A stretch of 37,895 nt of DNA from positions 1 to 37,895 of the forward strand of contig JAUVYR010000009.1 in NCBI GenBank assembly GCA_030602985.1, written 5' to 3'. Below, in pieces: positions 30,065-37,895 of the stretch (the stretch's first letter is position 1; the number at the start of each line of letters is the position of its first letter). The notes under the pieces are model-generated. The model saw only the letters and a list, made by a program, of their open reading frames with translations, made no database searches and was not told the DNA's origin. Origin of the DNA: Burkholderiales bacterium (GTDB lineage: Bacteria > Pseudomonadota > Gammaproteobacteria > Burkholderiales > Burkholderiaceae_C). Position numbers and translations under genes: made by a program.

Positions 30065-31051
30065 TCAGTGCTTTTCCAGGCCAGCAGGCGGCCAATTTTC
30101 CAGCTTCATACCCAGCGTCAAACCGCGCGAAGCCAGCACTTCTTTGATTTCATTGAGCGACTTGCGACCCAGGTTCGGGGTCTTGAGCAGCTCGTTTTCG
30201 GTACGCTGAATCAGGTCACCGATGTAGTAGATGTTTTCAGCCTTCAGGCAGTTGGCAGAGCGAACTGTCAACTCCAGTTCGTCGACTGGACGCAGCAGGA
30301 TCGGGTCGAACTGCTGGTTGCCGCGTGCAGGTGTCATCCCTGTTTCAAACGGATCAGCCCCTTCGAGCTGAGCGAAGACAGCCAGTTGATCCACAAGGAT
30401 CTTGGCTGCTGCACGGACCGCCTCTTCAGGGCCGACTGCACCATTGGTTTCGATATCGAGCACCAGTTTGTCCAAGTCGGTACGCTGCTCCACACGCGCG
30501 TTTTCTACAGCGTAGCTGACACGCTTGATCGGCGAAAAAGAAGCATCAAGCACGATACGACCAATCGAACGGGTGGCGTCATCACCACGACGCAAGTTGC
30601 CAGGCACGTAGCCACGACCCTTTTCCACCTTGATCTGCATATCCAGCTTGGCGCCGGCAGACAAGGTCGCAATAGGATGTGTAGGGTTCAGAATCTCAAC
30701 ATCGTGAGGTGTCTGGATGTCGGCGGCCGTGACGACACCTTCACCGTCCTTGCGCAGGCTGAGCGTCACTTCGTCACGGTTGTGCAGTTTGAAAACCACG
30801 CCCTTGAGATTCAAAAGGATGTTAACCACATCTTCCTGAACCCCATCAATCGAGGAATATTCGTGAACGACACCCGCAATCGTCACTTCGGTTGGTGCAT
30901 GACCCACCATTGACGACAGCAGTACGCGTCGCAATGCATTGCCCAGCGTGTGGCCGTAGCCCCGCTCGAAAGGTTCGAGCGTCACTTCAGCACGGTTGGC
31001 TGCGATTTGCTCGACATGAATGGATTTTGGCTTGAGCAGGTTATTCAGCAT
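30065..31051 (-). CDS. rpoA: DNA-directed RNA polymerase alpha subunit
   Basis: [31 protein letters not shown] region, [45 protein letters not shown]. Confidence 0.98.
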   Translation of the reverse strand: MLNNLLKPKSIHVEQIAANRAEVTLEPFERGYGHTLGNALRRVLLSSMVGHAPTEVTIAGVVHEYSSIDGVQEDVVNILLNLKGVVFKLHNRDEVTLSLRKDGEGVVTAADIQTPHDVEILNPTHPIATLSAGAKLDMQIKVEKGRGYVPGNLRRGDDATRSIGRIVLDASFSPIKRVSYAVENARVEQRTDLDKLVLDIETNGAVGPEEAVRAAAKILVDQLAVFAQLEGADPFETGMTPARGNQQFDPILLRPVDELELTVRSANCLKAENIYYIGDLIQRTENELLKTPNLGRKSLNEIKEVLASRGLTLGMKLENWPPAGLEKH

Positions 31052-31110
31052 TCAGTCTTCCTTCAATACCCTCGGCTCGTTACACCGATAAGGCCGATGG
31101 AGCACAAAAT

Positions 31111-31139
31111 CCCGGACTCCACAAGAAGCAGAATCCGGG
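31111..31139 (-). other. Hairpin in the rpsD-rpoA intergenic region
   Basis: Minus strand CCCGGATTCT-N9-GGAGTCCGGG (10 bp including two G-U) followed by ATTTTGTG. Confidence 0.5.
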
Positions 31140-31158
31140 CTCTATAAAAATCAATGAA

Positions 31159-31782
31159 TCAACGAGAATACAGTTCGACAATCAGCGACTCGTTGATGTC
31201 GGCACCGAATTCATCACGATCAGGTACTTTCTTGAAAGTCCCTTCGGCTTTGTCGGCAGCCACGTCCACCCATGCCGGGAAGCCGATCTGCTTGGCCAAC
31301 TCTAGCGCTTCCTTGACACGATTCTGGTTACGCGATTTTTCGCGCACAGCAACGACATCGCCGCTCTTGACCGAATAAGAAGGAATGTTGACGCTCTGTC
31401 CGTTGACTACGATGCCTTTGTGGGAGACCAGCTGACGGGCCTCCGCACGGGTCGATGCGAAGCCCATGCGAAACACCACGTTGTCCAGACGCGATTCAAG
31501 CAGCCCCAACAGATTGGCGCCGGTGTTGCCGCGGCGACGATCGGCCTCGGCAAAATAACGGCGGAATTGGCGCTCGAGCACACCATACATGCGCTTGACC
31601 TTCTGCTTTTCACGCAGTTGCAGACCAAAGTCAGAGGTACGCTGGCCAGATGTACGGCCGTGCTGACCCGGCTTGGAATCAAATTTGGCCTTGTCGCTGA
31701 TCGAGCGGCGGGCGCTCTTGAGCAACAGGTCGGTGCCTTCACGGCGTGAGAGTTTGGCCTTGGGGCCGAGGTAACGTGCCAC
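31159..31782 (-). CDS. rpsD: 30S ribosomal protein S4
   Basis: [54 protein letters not shown]. Confidence 0.98.
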   Translation of the reverse strand: MARYLGPKAKLSRREGTDLLLKSARRSISDKAKFDSKPGQHGRTSGQRTSDFGLQLREKQKVKRMYGVLERQFRRYFAEADRRRGNTGANLLGLLESRLDNVVFRMGFASTRAEARQLVSHKGIVVNGQSVNIPSYSVKSGDVVAVREKSRNQNRVKEALELAKQIGFPAWVDVAADKAEGTFKKVPDRDEFGADINESLIVELYSR

Positions 31783-31806
31783 GTGGTCTTCCTTTTTAAC
31801 AAACTG

Positions 31807-31895
31807 CCGCCAGCAGTGCTCTGGCGGGAGCTGACACCCCGTAGAGTGTCAGCGGTGGGCTTAACGACAATGCCACCGCAGCAAGCTACGGTGGC
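31807..31895 (-). other. Three tandem hairpins in the rpsD 5' leader
   Basis: HP1 31872-31895 (GCCACCGTAG-CTTG-CTGCGGTGGC with one G-U), HP2 31830-31853 (GCTGACAC-N8-GTGTCAGC), HP3 31807-31827 (CCGCCAG-N7-CTGGCGG). Confidence 0.8.
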
Positions 31896-31906
31896 GAAAG
31901 CTTTAT

Positions 31907-31936
31907 ATTATAACCTTAACAGATCGTGGCTGTCAA
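31907..31936 (-). promoter_or_regulatory. Consensus sigma70-type promoter upstream of rpsD
   Basis: Minus strand TTGACA (31931-31936), 18-bp spacer, TATAAT (31907-31912). Confidence 0.82.
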
Positions 31937-31947
31937 GGGTAGACCCA

Positions 31948-32349
31948 TCAGATACGACGACGCTTCTGTGGACGGCAGCCGTTGTGCGGGACAGGCGTCA
32001 CATCGGAAATCGAGGTGATACGGATACCCAGCGCACCCAGGGCGCGGACCGAAGACTCACGACCAGGACCAGGACCCTTGATCTCGACATCCAAATTCTT
32101 GATGCCCTGCTCCATGGCAGCGCGACCCGCCACTTCGGAAGCCACCTGAGCAGCAAACGGCGTGGATTTACGCGAGCCTTTGAAGCCCTGACCACCAGAA
32201 GACGCCCAAGCCAGAGAGTTGCCCTGACGGTCGGTGATGGTGATGATGGTGTTGTTGAACGATGCGTGCACGTGAGCAATGCCATCGGCAATGTTCTTGC
32301 GGACTTTCTTGCGTACGCGTGCTGCAGCGCTGGATTGTTGCTTGGCCAT
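31948..32349 (-). CDS. rpsK: 30S ribosomal protein S11
   Basis: [46 protein letters not shown]. Confidence 0.98.
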   Translation of the reverse strand: MAKQQSSAAARVRKKVRKNIADGIAHVHASFNNTIITITDRQGNSLAWASSGGQGFKGSRKSTPFAAQVASEVAGRAAMEQGIKNLDVEIKGPGPGRESSVRALGALGIRITSISDVTPVPHNGCRPQKRRRI

Positions 32350-32366
32350 AACTGTCCTTTAACCGA

Positions 32367-32732
32367 TTACTTCTTCAGCGACTGAGCGGCTTTGCGCGGA
32401 CCTTTGCGGGTCCGTGCATTGGTTTTGGTGCGCTGACCACGAACCGGCAAGCCGCGGCGATGACGGAAACCGCGATAGCAGCCGATGTCCATCAGTCGCT
32501 TGATGTTCATCGTCGTTTCCCGACGCAGATCGCCTTCAATGGTGAAGGTATTGACCTGGTCACGAACCTTTTCCAGCTCGGCGTCGGTCAGATCCTTGAT
32601 CTTTTTGGAGTAGTCGATACCACAAGCCTCGCAAATCTTGCGAGCGCGAGTACGACCAATACCGAAAATGGCGGTCAAGCCAATTTCAGCATGCTTGTGC
32701 GGGGGAATGTTGATACCTGCAATACGTGCCAT
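32367..32732 (-). CDS. rpsM: 30S ribosomal protein S13
   Basis: [58 protein letters not shown]. Confidence 0.98.
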   Translation of the reverse strand: MARIAGINIPPHKHAEIGLTAIFGIGRTRARKICEACGIDYSKKIKDLTDAELEKVRDQVNTFTIEGDLRRETTMNIKRLMDIGCYRGFRHRRGLPVRGQRTKTNARTRKGPRKAAQSLKK

Positions 32733-32750
32733 GGTGGTCCTCTAAACGAT

Positions 32751-32864
32751 TCAGCCTTGACGCTGCTTGTGTCGCGGGTCGGTGCAAATAACGCGAACGA
32801 CACCATGGCGACGAATGATCTTACAGTTGCGGCACATTTTTTTGACCGAAGCCGAAACTCTCAT
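32751..32864 (-). CDS. rpmJ: 50S ribosomal protein L36 (37 aa, below the ORF-track cutoff)
   Basis: Hand translation of minus strand: [37 protein letters not shown]. Confidence 0.97.
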   Translation of the reverse strand: MRVSASVKKMCRNCKIIRRHGVVRVICTDPRHKQRQG

Positions 32865-32894
32865 GTCTTTCTCCTGAACAGATTCTCAAAAAAC

Positions 32895-33113
32895 TTACTT
32901 GCTACGAAACACGATCCGGGCCCGGGTGAGGTCATAGGGCGTGAGCTCCACCTTGACTTTGTCACCCGGCAAGATTCGGATGTAATGCATCCTCATCTTG
33001 CCGGAAATGTGTCCTAGCACCACATGTCCATTTTCCAACTTGACGCGAAACGTTGCGTTAGGGAGGTTTTCAATGACCTCGCCCTGCATCTCGATGACAT
33101 CGTCCTTGGCCAT
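32895..33113 (-). CDS. infA: Translation initiation factor IF-1
   Basis: [53 protein letters not shown]. Confidence 0.98.
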   Translation of the reverse strand: MAKDDVIEMQGEVIENLPNATFRVKLENGHVVLGHISGKMRMHYIRILPGDKVKVELTPYDLTRARIVFRSK

Positions 33114-33116
33114 GAC

Positions 33117-34436
33117 TTACACACCTGGATTCGCCTTGAAATTGGCCTTCTTCAAGAGCGAGTCGTACTGCTGTGACATCACGTAGTTCTGCACTTGTGC
33201 CCAGAAGTCCATCGTGACGATCACGATGATCAAGAGGGAGGTCCCACCAAAGTAGAACGGCACGTTGTAGCGCAAGATCAGGAACTCAGGCAACAAACAG
33301 ACGGCCGTGATATAGATAGCGCCTGCCAAGGTCAAACGAACCAGAATCTTGTCGATGTGCCGAGCAGTCTGATCACCAGGACGAATACCGGGGATGAAAG
33401 CACCGCTTTTCTTCAGGTTGTCTGCTGTCTCGCGGCTGTTGAACACCAGGGCCGTGTAAAAGAAGCAGAAGAAAATGATCGCCGCTGCGTAGAAACCCAC
33501 GTAGATCGGTTGACCCGGAGACAGCGCAGCCGCCATGTCGCGAAGCCAGCGAGTGGAGTCACCCGTACTGACCCAACTCACCAAGGTGGCTGGCAGCAAG
33601 ATGATCGACGACGCAAAAATCGGAGGGATCACACCAGCCATGTTGAGCTTCAATGGCAGGTGAGACGATTGACCACCGTATACCTTGTTGCCCACCTGGC
33701 GACGCGCATAGTTCACCAGGATCTTGCGTTGACCTCGCTCAATGAACACCACGAAGTAAGTCACGGCAATCACGAGGATGACGATGAAGATGGCAGCAAG
33801 AATGCTCATGGCACCTGTACGAACCAGCTCGGTGAGACCACCGACTGCGCTGGGCAAACCTGCCACAATCCCCGCGAAAATCAGCAAAGAAATGCCATTG
33901 CCGATACCCCGTTCGGTGATCTGCTCACCTAGCCACATCAGGAACATGGTGCCGGCCACCAAACTCACCACCGCGGTGAAGCGGAAGGTGAAGCCCGGAT
34001 CGATCACCAAGCCTGGCATGGCTTCCAGCGCCAAGGCAATACCCAGGGACTGAAACAGCGCCAGGGCCAGCGTACCGTATCGTGTGTACTGCGTGATCTT
34101 GCGGCGTCCCGCTTCGCCTTCCTTGCGCAACTGCATGAATGTGGGAACCACATACGTCATGAGCTGCATGATGATGGATGCCGAAATGTACGGCATGATG
34201 CCCAAGGCAAATACAGCGAAGCGCTCCAGCGATCCGCCAGAGAACATGTTGAACAGATTCAATATGTTGCCCTGCTGGCCACGGAACATCTGGCTCAGCT
34301 GATCGGGATCGATGCCGGGCACAGGGATGTGTGCACCGATCCGGTACACCACCAGTGCCAGCAACAGGAATACCAGACGGCGACGCAAGTCGCCGAATTT
34401 TCCGGTCTTGGCTAGAGAGGCTGCGTTAGTGGCCAC
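33117..34436 (-). CDS. secY: Preprotein translocase subunit SecY
   Basis: [58 protein letters not shown]. Confidence 0.98.
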   Translation of the reverse strand: MATNAASLAKTGKFGDLRRRLVFLLLALVVYRIGAHIPVPGIDPDQLSQMFRGQQGNILNLFNMFSGGSLERFAVFALGIMPYISASIIMQLMTYVVPTFMQLRKEGEAGRRKITQYTRYGTLALALFQSLGIALALEAMPGLVIDPGFTFRFTAVVSLVAGTMFLMWLGEQITERGIGNGISLLIFAGIVAGLPSAVGGLTELVRTGAMSILAAIFIVILVIAVTYFVVFIERGQRKILVNYARRQVGNKVYGGQSSHLPLKLNMAGVIPPIFASSIILLPATLVSWVSTGDSTRWLRDMAAALSPGQPIYVGFYAAAIIFFCFFYTALVFNSRETADNLKKSGAFIPGIRPGDQTARHIDKILVRLTLAGAIYITAVCLLPEFLILRYNVPFYFGGTSLLIIVIVTMDFWAQVQNYVMSQQYDSLLKKANFKANPGV

Positions 34437-34460
34437 AAGCGTATCCGTTGATCAAGCGTT

Positions 34461-34892
34461 TCAGGCCAGCGTACCGCCAGCGGCTTCAATAGCGGCTTTG
34501 GCACCCGCTGTTGCACCGATCTGACTCAGCTTGACAGCCAGGCTCAGGTCACCGGTCTTGATGACTTTGACTTTCTTGGCCAGCTCAGGCACCAGACCGG
34601 CTTGCTTCAGGACCAGGATATCCACTTCCGTCGCACCCAGTGCTTGCAAATCGGCCAATGTGACCTCAGCATTGAACTTCAGACTTTGGGACTTGAAGCC
34701 ACGCTTGGGCAAACGGCGCTGCAAAGGCATTTGGCCGCCTTCGAAGCCGACCTTGTGGTAGCCGCCCGCACGAGACTTCTGACCCTTGTGACCACGGCCA
34801 GCGGTTTTACCGAGACCGGAGCCAATGCCACGGCCTACGCGACGCTTGGCGTGCTTGGCGCCAGCGGCTGGCTTGATAGTATTGAGTTCCAT
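34461..34892 (-). CDS. rplO: 50S ribosomal protein L15
   Basis: [43 protein letters not shown]. Confidence 0.98.
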   Translation of the reverse strand: MELNTIKPAAGAKHAKRRVGRGIGSGLGKTAGRGHKGQKSRAGGYHKVGFEGGQMPLQRRLPKRGFKSQSLKFNAEVTLADLQALGATEVDILVLKQAGLVPELAKKVKVIKTGDLSLAVKLSQIGATAGAKAAIEAAGGTLA

Positions 34893-34905
34893 CTTGAGAC
34901 TCCGA

Positions 34906-35088
34906 TCAGATCACTTTGACCAGATAACTGATCTTGTTGATCATGCCGCGAACGGCAGGGGTGTCCTGGAGTTCGCTGACGCTGTTGAGTTTACGCAGAC
35001 CCAGACCGCGCACGGTAGCGCGATGGGACTCTTTGCAACCGATAGGGCTGCGCACGAGTTGCACCTTGACGGTGTTGGTGGTCGTCAT
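34906..35088 (-). CDS. rpmD: 50S ribosomal protein L30
   Basis: [51 protein letters not shown]; internal ATG (MTTTNTV). Confidence 0.96.
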   Translation of the reverse strand: MTTTNTVKVQLVRSPIGCKESHRATVRGLGLRKLNSVSELQDTPAVRGMINKISYLVKVI

Positions 35089-35099
35089 ATTCGCTCCAA

Positions 35100-35618
35100 T
35101 CAACTCAGGATGTCTTCCACCGACTTGCCGCGCTTGGCAGCGACTTCGGAAGGAGTCGTCGAATTCTTCAGGGCATCCAGCGTGGCGCGAACCAGGTTGT
35201 AGGGGTTACTCGAACCATGGCTCTTGGCCACGACATCGGTCACACCCACCACCTCGAACACAGCGCGCATCGGGCCGCCCGCGATGATGCCGGTACCTTT
35301 GACAGCAGGCAGCATCATCACGTTCGAAGCGCCGTGGTGGCCGTGCACGGCGTGGTGCAGGGAACCGCTCTTCAGCGACACCTTGAACATGTTGCGGCGG
35401 GCTTCGTCCATGGCTTTCTGGACGGCAACAGGCACTTCACGCGCCTTGCCCTTGCCCATGCCGACACGGCCATCGCCATCACCCACCACGGTCAACGCGG
35501 CGAAACCCATGATGCGGCCACCCTTGACCACCTTGGTCACGCGGTTGACCGCAATCATCTTCTCGCGCAGGCCGTCGTCGTTGCCTTCGCTCTTCACATT
35601 GGCTTGCATCTTTGCCAT
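35100..35618 (-). CDS. rpsE: 30S ribosomal protein S5
   Basis: [43 protein letters not shown]. Confidence 0.98.
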   Translation of the reverse strand: MAKMQANVKSEGNDDGLREKMIAVNRVTKVVKGGRIMGFAALTVVGDGDGRVGMGKGKAREVPVAVQKAMDEARRNMFKVSLKSGSLHHAVHGHHGASNVMMLPAVKGTGIIAGGPMRAVFEVVGVTDVVAKSHGSSNPYNLVRATLDALKNSTTPSEVAAKRGKSVEDILS

Positions 35619-35632
35619 TTGCGTTTCCCCAA

Positions 35633-35998
35633 TCAGAATTGCAGACCGGCTTCACGCGCGGCTTCTGCAAGGGCTTTGACACGACCATGGTAAGCAAAAC
35701 CGGAACGGTCGAAGGCGACCTTCTCGATACCAGCTGCCTTGGCTTTTTCGGCAATACGCTTGCCAACGATGGCGGCTGCGGCGGCATTGCCACCCTTGCC
35801 GGCACCACCCAACTGGGCACGCACCTCGGCCTCGACGGTGGACGCAGAGACCAGAACTTTGGAGCCGTCGTTGGAAATGACGTTGGCGTAGATGTGCAGA
35901 TTCGTCCGATTCACGCTCAGACGCACGACACCCTGTTGGGCAATGCGAATGCGGGTCTGACGGGCACGACGCAAACGCTGTTCTTTTTTCGTCAACAT
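35633..35998 (-). CDS. rplR: 50S ribosomal protein L18
   Basis: [61 protein letters not shown]. Confidence 0.97.
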   Translation of the reverse strand: MLTKKEQRLRRARQTRIRIAQQGVVRLSVNRTNLHIYANVISNDGSKVLVSASTVEAEVRAQLGGAGKGGNAAAAAIVGKRIAEKAKAAGIEKVAFDRSGFAYHGRVKALAEAAREAGLQF

Positions 35999-36009
35999 GT
36001 TCGCAGTCC

Positions 36010-36543
36010 TTATTTCTTCTTGGTCTCTTTGATGGTGACCTTCTCATCCGCATAACGGATGCCCTTGCCCTTGTAGGGCTCGGGTGGGCGCACGGCGCGG
36101 ATTTCAGCGGCCAGCTGACCCACGCGCTGGCGATCGGCGCCCTTGATGATGATTTCAGTCGGGGCCGGAGTGGCCACGGTGATGCCTTCGGGCATGACGA
36201 AGTCGACCGGGTGCGAATAACCCACCGCCAGGTTCAACTTGTTGCCAGAGGCAGCTGCCTTGTAACCCACACCGATCAGGGTCAACTTCTTTTCGAAGCC
36301 TTTGCTCACCCCGTTGATCATGTTGTTCACCAGCTGACGCATGGTGCCACGCATGGCACTGGCTTCAGCGGTATCGTTGTTGGCGACAAATGTCAGTTTG
36401 CCGTCGGTGCTTTCCACCTTGACCAGAGGGTTCAGGTTCACGCTCAGCGAACCCAAGGACCCTTTGGCGGTGATGACATCCTGCTTGACCGCCACTTCAA
36501 CCCCCTGAGGGATGGCGACTGGCGCTTTACCTACACGTGACAT
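36010..36543 (-). CDS. rplF: 50S ribosomal protein L6
   Basis: [41 protein letters not shown]. Confidence 0.98.
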   Translation of the reverse strand: MSRVGKAPVAIPQGVEVAVKQDVITAKGSLGSLSVNLNPLVKVESTDGKLTFVANNDTAEASAMRGTMRQLVNNMINGVSKGFEKKLTLIGVGYKAAASGNKLNLAVGYSHPVDFVMPEGITVATPAPTEIIIKGADRQRVGQLAAEIRAVRPPEPYKGKGIRYADEKVTIKETKKK

Positions 36544-36567
36544 TTCAGGTACTCCTTAATGCGCGCG

Positions 36568-36963
36568 TCAGGCGACGTAACACAGAACTTCACCACCGAT
36601 GCCGGCAGCACGCGCTTTGCGGTCCGTCATCACACCCTTGGGGGTCGTGACGATGGCCACACCCAAGCCATTCATGACCTGAGGAATCGATTTGGCGCCC
36701 TTGTAAACGCGCAGACCAGGACGGCTGACGCGCTCGATGCGCTCGATGACCGGACGACCGGCGTAGTACTTCAGGGCGATTTCCAGCTGGCTCTTGCCGC
36801 CTTCGGTCTTCACCTGGAAGCCGTCGATGTAACCCTCGTCTTGCAACACCTGTGCAATGGCGGCCTTCACTTTGGAAGAAGGCATGGCCACGGAGGCCTT
36901 TTCCACCATCTGCGCGTTGCGGATGCGGGTCAACATGTCGGCGATAGGATCACTCATGCTCAT
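36568..36963 (-). CDS. rpsH: 30S ribosomal protein S8
   Basis: [37 protein letters not shown] 7 nt before the first ATG. Confidence 0.98.
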   Translation of the reverse strand: MSMSDPIADMLTRIRNAQMVEKASVAMPSSKVKAAIAQVLQDEGYIDGFQVKTEGGKSQLEIALKYYAGRPVIERIERVSRPGLRVYKGAKSIPQVMNGLGVAIVTTPKGVMTDRKARAAGIGGEVLCYVA

Positions 36964-36982
36964 TTCGTTACTCCTTCGCGGC

Positions 36983-37288
36983 TTACCAGCTGGCCTTGGT
37001 CACGCCGGGAATTTCTCCAGCGAAAGCCATTTCACGGACCTTCATGCGGCCGAGACCGAACTGATTGAAGGTGCCACGGGGACGACCGGTGATTTCGCAA
37101 CGGTTGCGCTGACGGGTCGGGTTGGCGTTGCGAGGCATTTTCTGAAGCGCCAGACGAGCAGCATCACGCTCTTCGTCTGAACGCTTGGCGTCCTTGGCAA
37201 CGGCCTTCAACTCGTTGTACTTGTTGGCGAACTTGGCGGCGAGTTTCTCGCGCTTGAGTTCACGCTGGAGCAAAGCTTGTTTAGCCAC
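36983..37288 (-). CDS. rpsN: 30S ribosomal protein S14 (GTG start)
   Basis: (V/M)[68 protein letters not shown]. Confidence 0.97.
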   Translation of the reverse strand: MAKQALLQRELKREKLAAKFANKYNELKAVAKDAKRSDEERDAARLALQKMPRNANPTRQRNRCEITGRPRGTFNQFGLGRMKVREMAFAGEIPGVTKASW

Positions 37289-37296
37289 ACACCACC

Positions 37297-37836
37297 TCAG
37301 TTCTTGAACGGGAAACGGAAACCGGCCAGCAGCGCCTTGCATTCGGCGTCGTTCTTGGCGGTTGTCGTGATGCTGATGTTCAGACCACGCACGGCATCGA
37401 CCTTGTCGTATTCGATTTCCGGGAAGATGATCTGTTCCTTGACACCGATGTTGTAGTTGCCACGGCCGTCGAAGGACTTGCCGGAAATCCCACGGAAGTC
37501 ACGGACACGGGGCAGGGCCACAGTCACGAAACGGTCCAGGAACTCGTACATGCGGGCACCGCGCAGGGTCACCATGCAGCCAATCGGCTGCTGCTCGCGA
37601 ATCTTGAAGCCGGCGATGGCCTTGCGAGCTTTGGTGGTCACTGGCTTTTGACCAGCGATCTTGGTCAGGTCGGCCACGGCGTTTTCCAATACCTTTTTGT
37701 CGGCCACAGCCTCACCCACACCCATGTTCAGGGTGATTTTGGTGATGCGCGGCACTTCCATGACAGACTGGTAACCGAACTGCTCCTTCAGAGCAGGTGC
37801 GACTTTGTCGCGGTAAATTTGTTGAAAGCGTGCCAT
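37297..37836 (-). CDS. rplE: 50S ribosomal protein L5
   Basis: [43 protein letters not shown]. Confidence 0.98.
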   Translation of the reverse strand: MARFQQIYRDKVAPALKEQFGYQSVMEVPRITKITLNMGVGEAVADKKVLENAVADLTKIAGQKPVTTKARKAIAGFKIREQQPIGCMVTLRGARMYEFLDRFVTVALPRVRDFRGISGKSFDGRGNYNIGVKEQIIFPEIEYDKVDAVRGLNISITTTAKNDAECKALLAGFRFPFKN

Positions 37837-37838
37837 GG

Positions 37839-37895
37839 TCATGCCACCTTGATTTCTTCGCCGCTGGACTTGTAGACGCGCACTTTTTTGCCGTC
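37839..37895 (-). CDS. rplX: 50S ribosomal protein L24, C-terminal fragment (truncated by window end)
   Basis: Minus-strand translation [18 protein letters not shown]. Confidence 0.92.
   Translation of the reverse strand, partial: DGKKVRVYKSSGEEIKVA

Overview
This is a contiguous, gene-dense, high-GC bacterial chromosomal window. Gene order and protein similarity recalled from memory suggest Betaproteobacteria, Burkholderiales/Comamonadaceae-like (inference). I see no CRISPR array, IS element, prophage or rRNA. The left two thirds hold housekeeping and accessory genes: priA 3' part, AEC transporter, UvrD/Rep helicase, a SUOX-like protein with a hybrid histidine kinase, azlCD, fmt-def, LysM protein-dprA, DUF1631, yajC-secD-secF, a fused indolepyruvate ferredoxin oxidoreductase divergent from an Lrp regulator, a GGDEF/EAL protein, dienelactone hydrolase, universal stress protein, MFS, LMW-PTP and CaiB/BaiF. 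The right end, on the minus strand, is the spc/alpha ribosomal protein cluster (rplX to rplQ), followed by an initiator tRNA-Met and a terminator hairpin. The strongest unexplained signals are: (i) a TTGACA-N18-TATAAT promoter plus a roughly 117-nt leader with three tandem hairpins and a mutually exclusive alternative pairing between rpsK and rpsD; (ii) rplQ apparently starting at CTG just downstream of a perfect 9-bp hairpin; (iii) a cysteine-free SUOX-like exported protein translationally coupled to a hybrid histidine kinase; (iv) a perfect 7-1-7 palindrome in the promoter spacer of an lrp-like gene that may be leaderless.
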